DNA of 64,000 nt from Cryptomeria japonica (taxonomy: Eukaryota > Streptophyta > Pinopsida > Cupressales > Cupressaceae). Each line of letters opens with the position of its first letter. The stretch's first letter is position 1. This document shows positions 34,401 through 46,575 of the stretch, in pieces. A program made the translations under genes and the position numbers. Location: assembly GCF_030272615.1 (NCBI RefSeq), contig NC_081415.1, positions 423,115,757-423,179,756 of the forward strand, given 5' to 3'. The notes beneath the pieces are model-generated. The model worked only from the letters and a program-made list of their open reading frames with translations, searched no databases and was not told where the DNA came from.

Positions 34401-34730
34401 TAAATTTATTTTGTGACAGAAGTAGTAATTTTATTCAATAGAAATATAAATTTTGATCTATTTCTCTCCGATGTATAATTCTATCATCTTTCAAATGAAC
34501 AGAATCAAGAGTTTTTTCATTTGTTGCATTGTTATGGTGTATGTAATTTTTCATTTCATGCTTCCTATTATGCCCAGGAATGCGGAATTTTTGTTAGTCT
34601 GGAATCATATTAAGGATGCACCTCATTATAATTGGTGGGAAAAATACTTAAGGGAAGAGGGTTTTGAGGTCCCAAAAAACTTGCCAAACATACTGATGGA
34701 TAAGATACAGTAAATCTTGAATGTTCACAA
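31467..34730. repeat. 3.27-kb direct repeat, unit B
   Basis: Tandem partner of unit A with the same internal order (41-bp array near 31722-31888, 311-bp sub-repeats near 32180-32960, tail with frame MPRNAEFLLVWNHIKDAPHY near 34570-34713). Differences are scattered substitutions and small indels. It ends near 34730 where the matching sequence stops. Confidence 0.75.
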
Positions 34731-35998
34731 AGGAATATATATATATATATACACATATAATGGCAAGGATACAAAGGCTGAGGTACATATTGATTATAGG
34801 TATGAGGAAATAACAACTTTATGGAGGAGGGAAAACATGTACATGAGAGAACACCTCCATATATAGTACATAAACATCCATAGCATATACAATCATAAGA
34901 GTAATAAGAATGAAAGGATCAAACACCACAATAGATAGGAATACAACATAATTAGTAAAACATGCATGTAACTCAATTAAAGGGAATATGTTTTGAGGAT
35001 CCAACTCCATGATAGATGTTATAGACAAAGAAGTAAGAACATAGTCTAAGATTGGGTAGGTGAGATCAAATATATACAAAACAATGAAAGCCCAAACCCT
35101 AAACAAGATGTAATAATGAAACACAAATGAGGGTAGACCCAAACTCTAATAAAATCTAATATAAAAAGAATGCGATCATGAAATCAGATCTCAAAAAAAT
35201 TACTTTCATAATCAAAGGAAAACAAGAAAACATATTCACCCACAATGAATCAACTATTATAATTGGAAGGCCACTTCTTTTGTGACATCTCCATATTGAT
35301 GCAAGTATCATGGTATAATAGACTATATATGTGATCTCTTATTGAGACAATGATCATATAAACAAGCAAACATTCTCATCCACAATGAATCAACTATTAT
35401 ATCAATTGAAGGATCACTTCTATTGTGACATCTCCCTATTTTTGTTTCTTATGGAGGTTATACTTATTCACAACTCACTGATTTGACACAAAGGAGATAA
35501 ATAAGCTACAAATCATATTTGCATTGATATTATATAATCACTTCCATCATACATGTTCAGAGATTCAAAATTTGCAACTCAAAGACTCGAAGAACACTAT
35601 TCAGACTTCTATAAATCTCTATAAAATTATAAATAGTTACATAATACTCATGTTACCATGTATCTTTCCTATCAATGATCGAGACCTATGACTCAATAAA
35701 CCTGGACTTTACAAAATTTATCATCCCCTTCCTAAGTGATCATGGTATTCCTTTTATAACCAAGGAATGCAAACAAGCTACCGATCACTTAGAAAGCTGG
35801 AAACTGGGCAACAACTGAAACTTTGACTTGGCACCTTTGTCTATGGGTATTCAGGATAATGTCTTTAACTCAATGAAGGTCATTCGTAACTGTCACAACA
35901 AAATTAAGATGCCTTTTCAAACACTTATTCTCCCTATTAGCATCTCTCAAGTGTCAGGTCATTCTACTCCTCAGAACAAACAAAAACAAAATAATCAT
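34731..35998. other. Non-genic stretch
   Basis: Opens with a short (AT)n run (about 34735-34752). There is an imperfect duplication of CCACAATGAATCAACTATTAT near 35240 and 35380, each followed by CACTTCT..TTGTGACATCTCC. No gene was recognised. Confidence 0.5.
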
Positions 35999-38900
35999 TC
36001 AAATTTCAGTTTGGGCCCTTTTGCCCTTGTTCATAATTATTTCCCATCTAGCTACTTCCTTATTTGTAGGCCAGACAAACTTCTTAACCTTCTTTAACTG
36101 TCCAATGACCTCATTCCACCAAGCATTAGCAACAAACTTTAAAAAATCCACCTCAACCTTGTATAGTGCGTCCAACACTTCATTAAAACCAAGAATATCT
36201 ATGCCATTGCCTAGGTGGAGTAAAGTCTCTGCATTTTCTACTATCATCTCCAATTCATATTTTCAATCATCCAATTGCTTCAGATTTCCCTCTTTGTCAT
36301 ATATGGCAGGAACGAAAACACTATAGCCATCAACGAATTTCTGCAGTTTTCCCTTTATTAGTTGGTCCTTGCCCTTGAAAAATGAAAACAAAGAGTTCAC
36401 AGTGCCTACAATCTCCTTGGTGTCAGTTATTTTCTCTGGTAGGTCATCCCTGTAAACTATATCAATTTCCAATTTATCCATTAATTTGTTCCTTCCTGAC
36501 CACACATTGAATAATGGTTCCAAAAATGAGATGGTAGAAAAACACACATCACCAGCTTCCTTCAGAGAAATGTGAAAGTTATGAACATATTTAATTTGAC
36601 CTTTTAACATATCAATTCTATGTTGGATAACCTCCAATAGAGAAAACACCCCTTTCTCATTTTTCTGCTTTCCTCCAACATCTCTATCCTCCCAGCATAC
36701 TACTCAAGTTGAATCTTGATTTGGTCAGGAAATCCAACCAAAGTAGAAACAAGAGCAAACTCCTCGGGTACATTGGTGGAAGCATCCACCATCTCTGTAG
36801 TATGGCAATGGGATGTACTCTTCATATTGGCCAATTTTTTAGTCATCTCCTTGATTTGATCCTCCATTGTTGCACTAATCATTATCTCTTCTTCATACTT
36901 CTTTGCAATTAAAACTAGCTCCTTATATGTTTCAGAATTTCTTCTTTGCAAGTCCATTGTTTTAGCTTTATTCATATAGGAGACATGTGTCATTATCCCC
37001 AGTGTCTTTCAAATTCCAAATTAATTTGTCTCCCCTTCTCTCCCCTTGAATATTCATGAGATGGGGCTTCTGTGTGGAAGGGACAAGTGACCAGATTGCA
37101 AGTCTCTTGGATTTGGGATTAAATCTCGATCCTCTTACAAAATCTCCTACATCAACCTCTGATCTGAAAAGAGGATCTGATTGCCTTCTGATTTGATCAA
37201 TAATGAAGGCAGAGTGAATGTCCCACTGGGACAACAACAACATTCCACTATTTTCTACAAGGAATCTTTCTTGTTCCACCATTAAATCATCACTGTCAGG
37301 ATCATACACTCGGAGGGCTTGAATAGTTTGTTCATTTTTCTCTTTACCTCCATCTCCCAAATCCAATTCTTTTCTCAATTCATTATGCGTAAGTTTGATT
37401 AGGAAACTTTTGAACTCATCTGTTTTTATGAAAGAACCATCTTCCATAAAAGACTTTGATAGCTCAATCCTTTCATCCATGTGAGTAGCTAGAGGTAAAT
37501 CCGCTTCTCCCACTTCTTCTTCAGTTGGCTTCTCCCTAAGCCTCTACCTGATAGCTTGAAAGTATTTACCTTTCTCAACAACCACTGCCTTAGCAGGGTC
37601 CTTCCTTACCAATGGTCCCCGTTGCTCAACCTTCTGTCTTTTCACAGGAGCTTCCCTCACAAATTCCACCTCATCGCCACTCTCAACAATGTCAACATCC
37701 ATTACCAACTGGTCAATAGGCATATTACATTGAGAGGAAAATTCATCCTCTGGTTCTTGTGGCTCCTTTTGTCCTGGCATTTGAGCCATTAAGTCCTCAT
37801 AAGCATTGAGCATCTTCTCCTTTCTTTCCAAATAACCCTCTTGATGATAAAAACCAACGAAAGTGGGGTCACTCTCTTTGAATTCTTGTTCTAACCTCAT
37901 CAAATTACCCCATTTCCTTCTTCTCTCTTACACAACAGTCCTTTCCATCAAATTCTTGACTACATCCTCTTCATCAAGAGGCTCATGATGTTTCACTTGT
38001 GCCCAAGGTGTCATTCTCTTTAGTGCAATTTTCATAAACTGCTCAGGGTCACAAAACCTAGAATAAGCAATTACCATTCTATATTATTTTAACCAATTAT
38101 TAATTTTATCTAAGGCTCCTTTGCCAATGGTAAAGTCAGGAACTACCCACAACCTAGGCAGAAAAGTGCCCTTTCTGTAAGTTAATAAATATTCTTTATC
38201 AACTAAAGTGAGCTGCCAAATGAGTTCAATTATGGCTAATCTCATTGGAACAAATTTTGGTAAAATGTGTGGGGGCCAAGGACACCCATATACCCTCATG
38301 ATAGTAAAATGATCAAAGAAATAAAAATCCCCCTAGTTATGAGTAATGGGCCAATTACAGACAAACTGTTGTGGCCTCAAAAGCCTCCTCACACCTAGGA
38401 TAAGTCTTTCTTTCTTTGTTCCTAACATATCTGTGATTGGTAAAACAATCCAATTTTGAAAATAACTAAAAGAGGAATCGTAAGTGCTACTATTCCACAC
38501 CTGTGTCCACTTTTGTACTGGCATAGGCATGCCAAACTCCACTCTTTCCAGTACCAATTCTTTGTCCATCTTGTCTGCATTGTAGTACAAAATCAGGTGC
38601 ATCATTATGGAATAGTGTTTGAAATTATTGATAGAAGCATTCTTCTGGATGTCCACCAAGGTGTCATGGATGTGCTACACCAAATATGCCATAAAATCAC
38701 AATCTGTATTGACTTCTGGCTGCTGGATGTTCATTTCCATCATCAGAAGCTCAATTGGCACCGTACTGCTCCCATCCATCCCCAACACCTTACATAATCC
38801 ATAAACTGTGCACTTCATATAGAAATGAAAGTACTCAAATCAAACAACTCCTCCACATTGTCAGGAATTGGAATCAAAGATTGACTGCCAGACCTAGGCA

Positions 38901-39377
38901 TGTATCGAGGAATTGCGTGCTTTTTCAGAACATTCTTATGGTTCTCGTAATCCTGCTTTTCTCTATCTAGGTCTATATCCATGCAAGTTGCACCAGATAT
39001 CTGGAAAGCTTCAACAAATCCTTCATTCGAATTACCCTAGTTATAGGGCAATATGCCTTTGTCAACTCTCTAACTAGATCCACATCCATGTATACATCAG
39101 GCACAACTAGTTTAGCCATGTTCAAGTCCCAAGGATTAGACATGGGCACTCCCTTTACCCTATTGTTCCAGAAGTACGAAAACAAATAAGCACTAGAAAT
39201 ATTAGGGGTCTTCAGGTTTCTACACTGGTTGCATGTGTCTTTCCAGGCATACTCATTCATGGACAACCCATTAGATGTCCCTGGCAGCAATTCAATAAAT
39301 TCTTCTTAATACTTCATCTCTTCGGTTGATTTTCTCCTCGACGCTTGAGAACTACTGCTACTCGTCACTTTACTCAT
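35999..39377 (-). pseudogene. Long decayed ORF of unknown function (retroelement-like)
   Basis: The minus-strand ATG at 39377 (MSKVTSS) opens a Ser-rich start with a stop soon after. Open pieces 39290-38973, 38659-38333, 38299-38084, 37903-37544, 37513-36968, 36993-36700, 36649-36263 and 36253-35999 follow in order, with frame changes near 38800, 36985 and 36690. The total is about 1,120 codons, close to the ORF2 lengths of E1 and E2. It has a globular N-terminal part, an acidic/basic linker (PVKRQKVEQRGPLVRKD) and a coiled-coil C-terminal part, the same general layout. I found no clear residue-level match to ORF2 and no LTRs. A TATA-like ATTATAAAG lies about 190 bp upstream. Family unknown. 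Confidence 0.6.
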
Positions 39378-39560
39378 CTTCTTAAAGAACACAACTTCAA
39401 ATTCTGCACAATTCCAGCTATACCAGAGAACTTGACACCTTCACAACCCTAGGGCCTACAACTTGCAGTTACAGAGAGAAAGCTACCACTCACACAGTCA
39501 ACACTCGGACCAAGGCTCATAATTCATTGAGAGTGTGAAAAATCCTTAACACAATCCTCC

Positions 39561-39569
39561 CTTTATAAT
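39561..39569 (-). promoter_or_regulatory. TATA-like box upstream of the decayed ORF
   Basis: The minus strand reads ATTATAAAG about 190 bp before the ATG at 39377. The position suits a promoter, but it is a short AT-rich motif and could be chance. Confidence 0.35.
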
Positions 39570-39796
39570 TTTTTTTCTATCATCTCAGCCATTAATGCTC
39601 ATGCATTCGACCATTAAAAATTTAAAACTGCAAACTAGGCTACTAGCTGTAAAAAAAATAATGTCATAAATTCATAATGAGTTGTATGCAAAATTTAGAA
39701 ACTATCTTAGAATGAAATTTCACTTTAGTATTTACTCAGCAAAAGGTGCCAAAACAATCCACATGTTAATTCATCATTTGTCCCGACCCTTTGTTT

Positions 39797-40740
39797 CTAT
39801 AACCTCAGCAGTCCCTGTCAAGTCATTAAAACATGTGCCACACAGTTGTTGGCCTTTTGCCTGAAAGACTGCCCATTAGAAAATCTCGTGACCTAGCGAA
39901 AAGCCCTTACGACTCTATCTCCAACTCGCAAGTTGGAAATGTTAAGCCTTCATAACCTCGAGAGCTAGCGATTGAGGGCAACTGAACCGTCACTCGCCAA
40001 TTCTCGACCTCAAAATGTTAAGTCCTCGTCACCACAGCGACTTGGAGATAGTGGTAACTTTAACCCTTGTCACGTACTCGCCAACATAAAACTATTTTTC
40101 TCTTAGCTGCTAGCACTTCACTCACAAGCTCGCAGCTTGATCACATCTTCAGACATTTAATCTCGCGAGCTGGCGATAACCATAAAACTTAACCACAAAC
40201 TGTCTAGTCACTAGCTCGCGACCTAAAAATGCTAACATTAAACAAACATGAGAGCTAACGACAACTGTATGAAATGAGTTACTCGCTAACTCTCATGGCT
40301 ATAATGCACGACATCAGACCAACTCGAGACCTCGCAACCAAAGAAACTTCATTAACAATCTCCAACTCGCTAACATAAAACGCTAACACCCAAAAAGCTA
40401 GAGACCTCGTGATGTAAACCCAAACCAACTTGTCGCCAGCTCATGGCTTGATCACCTCTTCAGACATTTAACCTTGCGAGCTGGCAATAACCATAAAAGT
40501 TAACCACAAATTGTCTAGTCGCTAGCTCGTGACCTAAAAATGCTAACATTAAACAAACATGAGAGCTAGCGACAACTGTATGAAATGACTTACTCGCTAA
40601 CTCTCGCGGCTATAATGCATAACATCAAACCAAATCAAGACCTCGCGACCAAAGAAATTTCATTAACAATATCCTGCTCACTAACATAAAACACTAACAC
40701 CCAAAAATCTAGAGACCTCGCGATTCGAACCCAAACCAAC
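39797..40740. repeat. Partial third copy of the 3.27-kb unit
   Basis: Matches unit A from about 28616 to 29547 (CAGTCC..GTCAAGTCATTAAAACA through the 311-bp sub-repeats). It starts and stops abruptly. The missing left part and the 5-kb spacer from unit B suggest an insertion or rearrangement between copies. Confidence 0.8.
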
Positions 40741-41683
40741 ACTCGCTAACTTGCCACTTAAAATGTTAAACATGAAATTGATCTGCGAGTTAGAGATGAA
40801 ACATAAAACATGTTAGACCGACCGTTTGACCACCCTTGACATTGACATGGACAAATAAAGAGAGGACAACTCAGATTTTTAATGCACGACAACTAGCCAA
40901 CGAATGCAAAAAACAAACACAAAAACCTAATCGCCATGAACATGACCAAAACTTAGGAAAAGACACTTCTATAAAACCAGATGATAAACCCACGACATGA
41001 ATTGAAGCTCGACATGACTTAGCCAAAAAAATTGCAGTCCTAACAGGTGTGACCCTTGAAGTCAAGCATACTTTGTCTGGTCTTCCCGATATGAATGGTA
41101 TTGGGGATTTTTGAATTTGGACAATTTGAAGAAGGGAATATATCATATTTTAAGATGAAGATTATGATCACAGAGGACATTTTGAGCCTTGGAGTTGGCA
41201 TTTTGAAAAAATGGAAAAAATGTTGTTCTAACATCATGTTAAGCATTTGATGTAGAAAGGTTCTATCAGTTATGCAATATAAATAATTTTATAGATCTTG
41301 TGACACAAATTGTTGCATTTCATGTTAAGCATAATGTGGAACCAATTTACCAAAGATAATATATATTCAAGAATCAAACTTCATGCAGAACTAAATATAT
41401 TCTCTTAGCTCTAAGAGTCAAGACTCTAAATTTCTTAAACTAGAACTAAATATATAGTAATAGTCAACATGCAGTTACAAACAACTATCATAAACTAAAT
41501 TCTAATTATTTACTAATAATTCAAATTCACAATTAAAAATATGAAATAAGTATCCGTTCTGATTGACAATTTCAAGGAATACAATATAAAAAATGATCAA
41601 CAATAACTATAGTTTTCTTACTTGTAAATTGTAATAACTAATATGCCTCAAGAAGTGCAGTATAAATACCTAAGAACTGACTG
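40741..41683. other. Non-genic flank of the hAT pseudogene
   Basis: Includes the left inverted repeat of the hAT region at about 41307-41352. Otherwise AT-rich with no recognised gene. Confidence 0.45.
41307..41352 (+). repeat. Left inverted repeat of the hAT-type element
   Basis: AATTGTTGCATTTCATG continuing into ATGTTAAGCATAATG (41322-41336). It is the imperfect reverse complement of about 46528-46575, with a perfect 15-bp core at 46544-46558. The pair brackets the transposase pseudogene, as subterminal inverted repeats would. The true termini were not located. Confidence 0.6.
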
Positions 41684-43808
41684 TTAATTCATTTCAGTGA
41701 CTCGGTTTGGAATGAAGAACTCTGAGGCTTCTATATCCCAAATGGACTCAAGATCCTGAACCTGACTAGTACTAACAGGTCCATCTTCATTCTGAGTTGG
41801 GTATTCAAAAATTTCTTCGTCTTCAATTTCATGTTTACTCTGAGTTCCATCATTTGTCTTAGCACTAGCACTAGCAGCACCAACTTTTGAAGTGTTGCAC
41901 AACCCTCTCTTTCACACATGGAATTCCAGATTGCCAGTGCCCTATCATAAGGAATTTTTTTGACATTATACTGAGTTACAAACAACCTCAAGCAAGTTCC
42001 AAATTTTTGTCTAGTTTGTTTCTGATCTTTGATTTCAAAAGCCCTAATGCACTGAAAACTCTCTCATCTTCCACCGACCTCAATATCATTGTTTGACATA
42101 AATCAACAAGTTTGAAATATTCTGGTATCGAAGTATGCAATACTTCACTCCGATCTATCCTTTTCCAAAGCCTTGTTATTGATCCAGGTTCAAATGGATT
42201 CTCGAAGTTTTCCAATTGTTGTTTCATACACAATGCAAAGCGTTTACATTATTTTTTAAGATGATATGAATTTAAAATTCCTTCTATTGGTTGTCCATTG
42301 CAATATGCATCTTTTGAAAATGTTAATATCAATTCCTATAGTTTTTTATGAAACACCTTTGCATCATTTGGATTATCTCCAAATGAATGCCAAAATTGAG
42401 GATACACACAACCCATGGCTTCAAGTATTTCTTCTCAAGGGAATCTTTCACGAATCTCAGTTGAAATTTCGTATGCAATAGACTTCAAATTATCACTAAC
42501 AGATTTAACAATCCTATCAAAATATTCCTTTTTAACTGGTAGTGCTCTGCCTCGCTTGCCCATCGTAGATTGGTGCATTGGTATCTGAAATCCTTTTACA
42601 AAGACACATAACTCATTTTTTGCATTGAAATGTAAAAAAATTTCAGCATGATTCAAATCTGTAATTATTTGCCACCTAAAAAAATTGGGGCTTCACCCTG
42701 TTAGATCTGAATATAGCCCATCCAAGGCCAAGCATGTCATTTTATGTAGAGTGCTATACTCATTGATATACATAGTTTTATCTTGGGCTTTCTTAACAAA
42801 TTTGTTCATTGGATCTAGCATGGGGAGAAGACTAGCTAAAGTTAACAGAGCCTCTATATCACTTAACTTATGTAAGAGATCAGGACCTCTGTCTACTGTG
42901 AGGCATTGCTCATACATTAGTTTGATCAAGGATTGATATTCTGTTAGAACTCGTTCCGCTAGTCCATGCAAGGAGATCCATCTGGTCTCAACATCCCTGA
43001 GAAGCTTGTTTCCTGTTGTTACTCCCTCAATAAAAATATGAAATTCTGCAAAACATTTAGGACTTCAACAAAAGTATGAGTGGAGCTCGTGGACCAGATC
43101 TTCAACTTTTGACACTGTAGGGAAATTTCTTACAATTCTATATGCTAAATTCATTCAATGGGCCATGTAGTGAATGTCAAGCATGTATGGTACAATACTA
43201 GTTTGTAATCTTGCACAAAGACCGGTCCTTTGACCTTACATTACTGCAACTCCATCAGCTCCAACACACACCAACTTCTTGGCAATTGTTAAGTCATCCA
43301 TACGAGCAATTTCATTCAAAGCTTTCTTAACTTCCAAATATAAATTTTATGCTATTGAATTGCCCCTCATTTTACGAACACAGAGTAGATGAGCTCAATG
43401 AACGTGTTGTTTTACAGTATACACATGCATACAGACCCAAGCAGTGTTATCTACCGCAGTAACTTCATCTATGGATAATGAAATAATTTTTGACTCTTTT
43501 ACACTCTCTTGCAAATTTTTCTTTTCCACCTCAGCAAGACAGTTTTCCATTTCCCATCCAACATTTATTAACCAATGTGACATAGGATAGTGAGGAACAT
43601 TCAAAAAAGACAATCAATTACTATATTCTAGGAAATCTTTCATAGGACGCCCTCTCGACAAAATATGAAAAATAACACCCATCTGAATAGTCTTTGTCAG
43701 GTTTGTATCTTTCGATGCATGTTCAAGCCCAACCTTGATTTTATTTCCACTATTACCATTCAGTGTCATTTTGTGGTTATGCTCTTCATATTTCGCGACA
43801 TACTTAAC
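41684..43808 (-). pseudogene. hAT-type transposase, catalytic and C-terminal part
   Basis: Continues the reading frame left of the solo LTR. SLSIDEVTAVDNTAWV and CVGADGVAVM carry the first two catalytic Asp positions expected of BED-finger/hAT transposases of the DUF4371 type. Next come DVETRWISLHGLAERVL and a C-terminal dimerisation-like ERVFSALGLLKSKIRNKL, then an acidic tail ending at 41684. Several stops interrupt it (for example near 43395, 43239 and 42690). In the family the protein binds element ends and cuts and pastes the transposon. This copy is inactive. Confidence 0.8.
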
Positions 43809-45285
43809 TGTTGGCATTATGTGAACCGATATGAGGACATGATGACATTGTATGTTGTCATTGATGTCAATATGCTGAAGAAGAGAGAACCGATATGTTA
43901 CCAAGAACCGGTATATGTGAGAACCGATATAACATTGTGAACCGGTATATGTGCCAAAGTGAAGTGGTGTGTTTGTTCAAGGTGACCCGGCATGTGGTTA
44001 TGGGAACCGGCACATGGAAGCTTTGTATGACTACTGGTTGGTAGTCTCAACTTCAGGGTTTCCGGTTGAAGTACTTCAAGCCTGTGTGATGAGTTAGCAT
44101 TGTAACGAAGAACAGATCGTGTTGCCACGTCAGCCTTGTGCGCGTGAAGGATGTTGCATGAAGGAGATTGTTCCTATCTACCTCAGGAATGTGCGAAGTT
44201 TGTAAACGGTGAAAACGCGTGATGGGTTATCAGCCGACATGAAAGCGGTGGAAAATGAACGATGGAGAATGTCTTGAGATTGGTTCAAGACTGTTGCATT
44301 TAATGCAATGTGCTCAATGGTTAGGATTGAACCGTTTGAATTGCTTAACCTAATAGGTATAGGGTTTAGGGTTTATGCTACCGGCCTATCTGTTTCCTAT
44401 AAGGTCGATGTTGTGTTTCTTTCTGAGGTTGTTGGCAAAAGTTGTGTGTGTGTATCTAAGTAAAGGGATACGCGATTCTTGCCAGACCAGAGGAGAGAAG
44501 TGATACCTACAGAGTGTAAGTGCAGAAGGTGAAGAGGAGCTAAAGCGGATTTGCATTGACATTGAGTGCTGTTACCAGATCATTGTAATAGCAGTTGATC
44601 TCTAACCACTTCAAAAGTTGGGAAATCCCTTAACAGGGTAGCTTTAACCGACTTACTATAAATCCTTTAACAGGGTGACTCAAAACCATTGAGTTCTTGA
44701 AATCCTCTAACAAGGTAACCTTTAACAGGGTTTAACCCTTAACTGGGTATTCTAGCCATCCCTTAACCGGGTGATCCCTAGTAGGATCGATTCCTAACAT
44801 AACCTATTGTATCAGTCTTTAACCGGACAAGGCTCCTAACAGAGCGGACTTCTAAAGAGTTCAAAAATAGCTTGTGGGTATTCATCCCCACCGTGGTTTT
44901 TCCCAGTTGGGTTTCCACGTGAAAAAATTGTGTGTCATGTGTGGTGTTATTCATGTGATGGTTTAAGTGATTTGTGTTTGAAGGTAAATCATGTTGATCC
45001 AGCTGTTTATATATCTTTGATGATAGATTACCTGTTCATGCACTAGGGTGAAATGGAAATGAAGTATTAGATTGTATGAAAAGATAAGTGTCAACCGGTT
45101 CATGCTTGTCTCAGTTATTCTGGGTTTTGCCAGTTGTACTCTATTTAAGACCGGTGTTACTGTTTGTCTGCCAAAGGTTAGTGTCTACTGACAAACCGGT
45201 TTAGGATTATGTTTTTGTCTGTACTGATTCACCCCCCCCCCTCTCAGTACCGGTTTGGTACTATCCCTTCATCATTGAGTTATCA
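43809..45285 (+). mobile_element. Solo LTR inserted in the hAT transposase gene
   Basis: A 1477-bp LTR beginning TGTTGGCATT and ending GTTATCA, flanked by exact TTAAC copies (43804-43808 and 45286-45290). No internal region remains, so it is a recombination product of a full element. It has a TATA-like CCTATAAGG (44396-44404), U5 words CACCGTGGTTTTTCCC and a C-tract TTCACCCCCCCCCCTCTCAGTACCGG. It is the same LTR style as E1 and E2 but a distinct family. ACCGGT and ACCGAT words are frequent. Whether its parent was autonomous is unknown. Confidence 0.93.
44624..44862 (+). promoter_or_regulatory. Solo-LTR mini-hairpin array with UAAC loops
   Basis: The densest run. CCCT-taac-AGGG (44627-44638), CCTT-taac-AGGG (44664-44675), imperfect CCTC-taac-AAGG (44704-44715), AACCTT-taac-AGGGTT (44717-44732), ACCC-ttaact-GGGT (44735-44748), CCC-ttaacc-GGG (44760-44771), GATCC-ctagta-GGATC (44773-44788), GTCT-ttaacc-GGAC (44815-44828), GCTC-ctaaca-GAGC (44832-44845) and GGACTT-ctaaa-GAGTTC (44846-44862). 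Adjacent stems differ in sequence yet pair, some through G-U, and TAAC recurs in the loops. It starts about 200 bp after the probable transcription start. Confidence 0.68.
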
Positions 45286-45290
45286 TTAAC

Positions 45291-46020
45291 ATGAAGACAT
45301 TCTTCCTTTGATTTCCATCTTACTACTGGTGTTTCCTTTCCATCTATGATATGCTTTTCATAGACCTTACCGATATGCTTTTCTATGGTGTCAAGCTTTT
45401 GCTGCAACTTCTTCTCTCTTTTAGTTTTCCAGCTACAAATCTTACACTTGCATTCCATTGGTTGTTCATCATTGTTTGGGACTGGTTCAATGAATGGGTA
45501 CTTTGCTACCCAATCAATCTTAAAGCTCCTTGTCATTTCCCACTCCCGCCCCATTTTTACTTTTCTTTTTCTTTCCTTCCTACCAACATCATCTTCAGTG
45601 CTAGCATTTTCATCCAAGTGAATTATCTCATTGTGGGTATCCCTTACAACATCTTCTCCCATGTCGGTATTGTCATCCTCATTTGACTCTTTTAACTCAA
45701 TGACAATCCTACTTTGTGGTGGTGGTGAGCTACTGTGAATGGCTTTTGCAACTACAGAAGTTGATGGACCAGAAACTTTTCCAATTCCAAAGTAATACTT
45801 TATGGTAGTATCTCTAAGTTTTGGGCGTTTTGATGGCCTCCCAATCCCTTCACCGCCCTGAGGATTCTTACCCTTGTCTGGCTTCCCAATCCCTTCACTA
45901 CCCCGAGGAGTCCTACCCTTGTTTGGTCTCCCAATCCCTTCACTGCCCCGAGGAGTCTCACCCTTGTCTGACATCTCAATCCCTTCACCACCCTAAGGAG
46001 TCTCACCGTTGTTTGACATC
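45291..46020 (-). pseudogene. hAT-type transposase, N-terminal part
   Basis: Starts at ATG 46020 with a stop after eight codons (CCT-TAG), so some readers would start at 45974. Four copies of a 15-residue repeat (like KGRTPRGSEGIGKPD, 45 bp each, about 45840-46019) precede a Ser/Asp/Glu-rich linker. A BED-like zinc finger follows with CKCKICSWKTKREKKLQQKL and later His. The frame enters the solo LTR; joining across it with one TTAAC removed continues at 43808 in frame. The N-terminal finger is the usual DNA-binding module of this transposase class. Confidence 0.8.
45840..46019 (-). repeat. 45-bp coding tandem repeats
   Basis: Four copies spaced exactly 45 bp (CCCAATCCCTT at 45840, 45885, 45930 and a variant at 45975), encoding Gly/Pro/Lys-rich 15-residue units at the transposase N-terminus. 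Confidence 0.9.
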
Positions 46021-46340
46021 TTGACCTCTCACTACGAATTAAAACTAATACTCAGAAGTATGAAGAAATGATTAGTTTACTCACATTTACGCTTTCTCAA
46101 TTCTTTGAATCGAGAATTAGGAATTCTTGGGCCTGTGTTGTAGGATTGCAACTCTGGCCCTCCGTCCTACAATCAACTTCAAGGTTCCAACTCATGCGCA
46201 ATGCAAATCGAGAGCTCCCAAATTTACTAATCAGACATGAACAAGTTGTAAGGAAGACTGTTTCAAACTTTCAATTGTATTTATATCAATCCATGATTCC
46301 ATTTTGGGCGAATTCCATGGGCTTTTCAAAATGCATCTTA

Positions 46341-46522
46341 TTGGCCCTCTGATTTGTATGTAGGTGTCATACTCTATATGCATTGGAAATTTGGAATTTG
46401 GCGAAATGGGTCCTTGAATTCTTATAATGTTTTATTGGCCCTCTGATTTGTATGTAGGTGTCATACTCTATATGCATTGGAATTTGGCGAAATGGGTCCT
46501 CAAATGCTTATAATGTTTTAAT
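46341..46522. repeat. 94-bp tandem duplication near the hAT right end
   Basis: TTGGCCCTCTGATTTGTATG starts at 46341 and again at 46435, and both copies end in GCGAAATGGGTCC then CTTATAATGTTTTA. Together with later TTGGCGAA words to about 46860 this looks like a subterminal repeat zone of a DNA transposon. Confidence 0.8.
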
Positions 46523-46527
46523 TGTTA

Positions 46528-46575
46528 TTGGCGAATTGGGTCTCATTATGCTTAACATAAAATTTAACAATTGGC
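46528..46575 (-). repeat. Right inverted repeat of the hAT-type element
   Basis: Reverse complement partner of 41307-41352, with core CATTATGCTTAACAT (46544-46558). Confidence 0.6.

Noticed and set aside
28191-34730. The two 3.27-kb units as LTRs of one giant retroelement
   Set aside because: They are directly adjacent with no internal region, have no TG..CA ends, and no primer site or polypurine tract lies between them.
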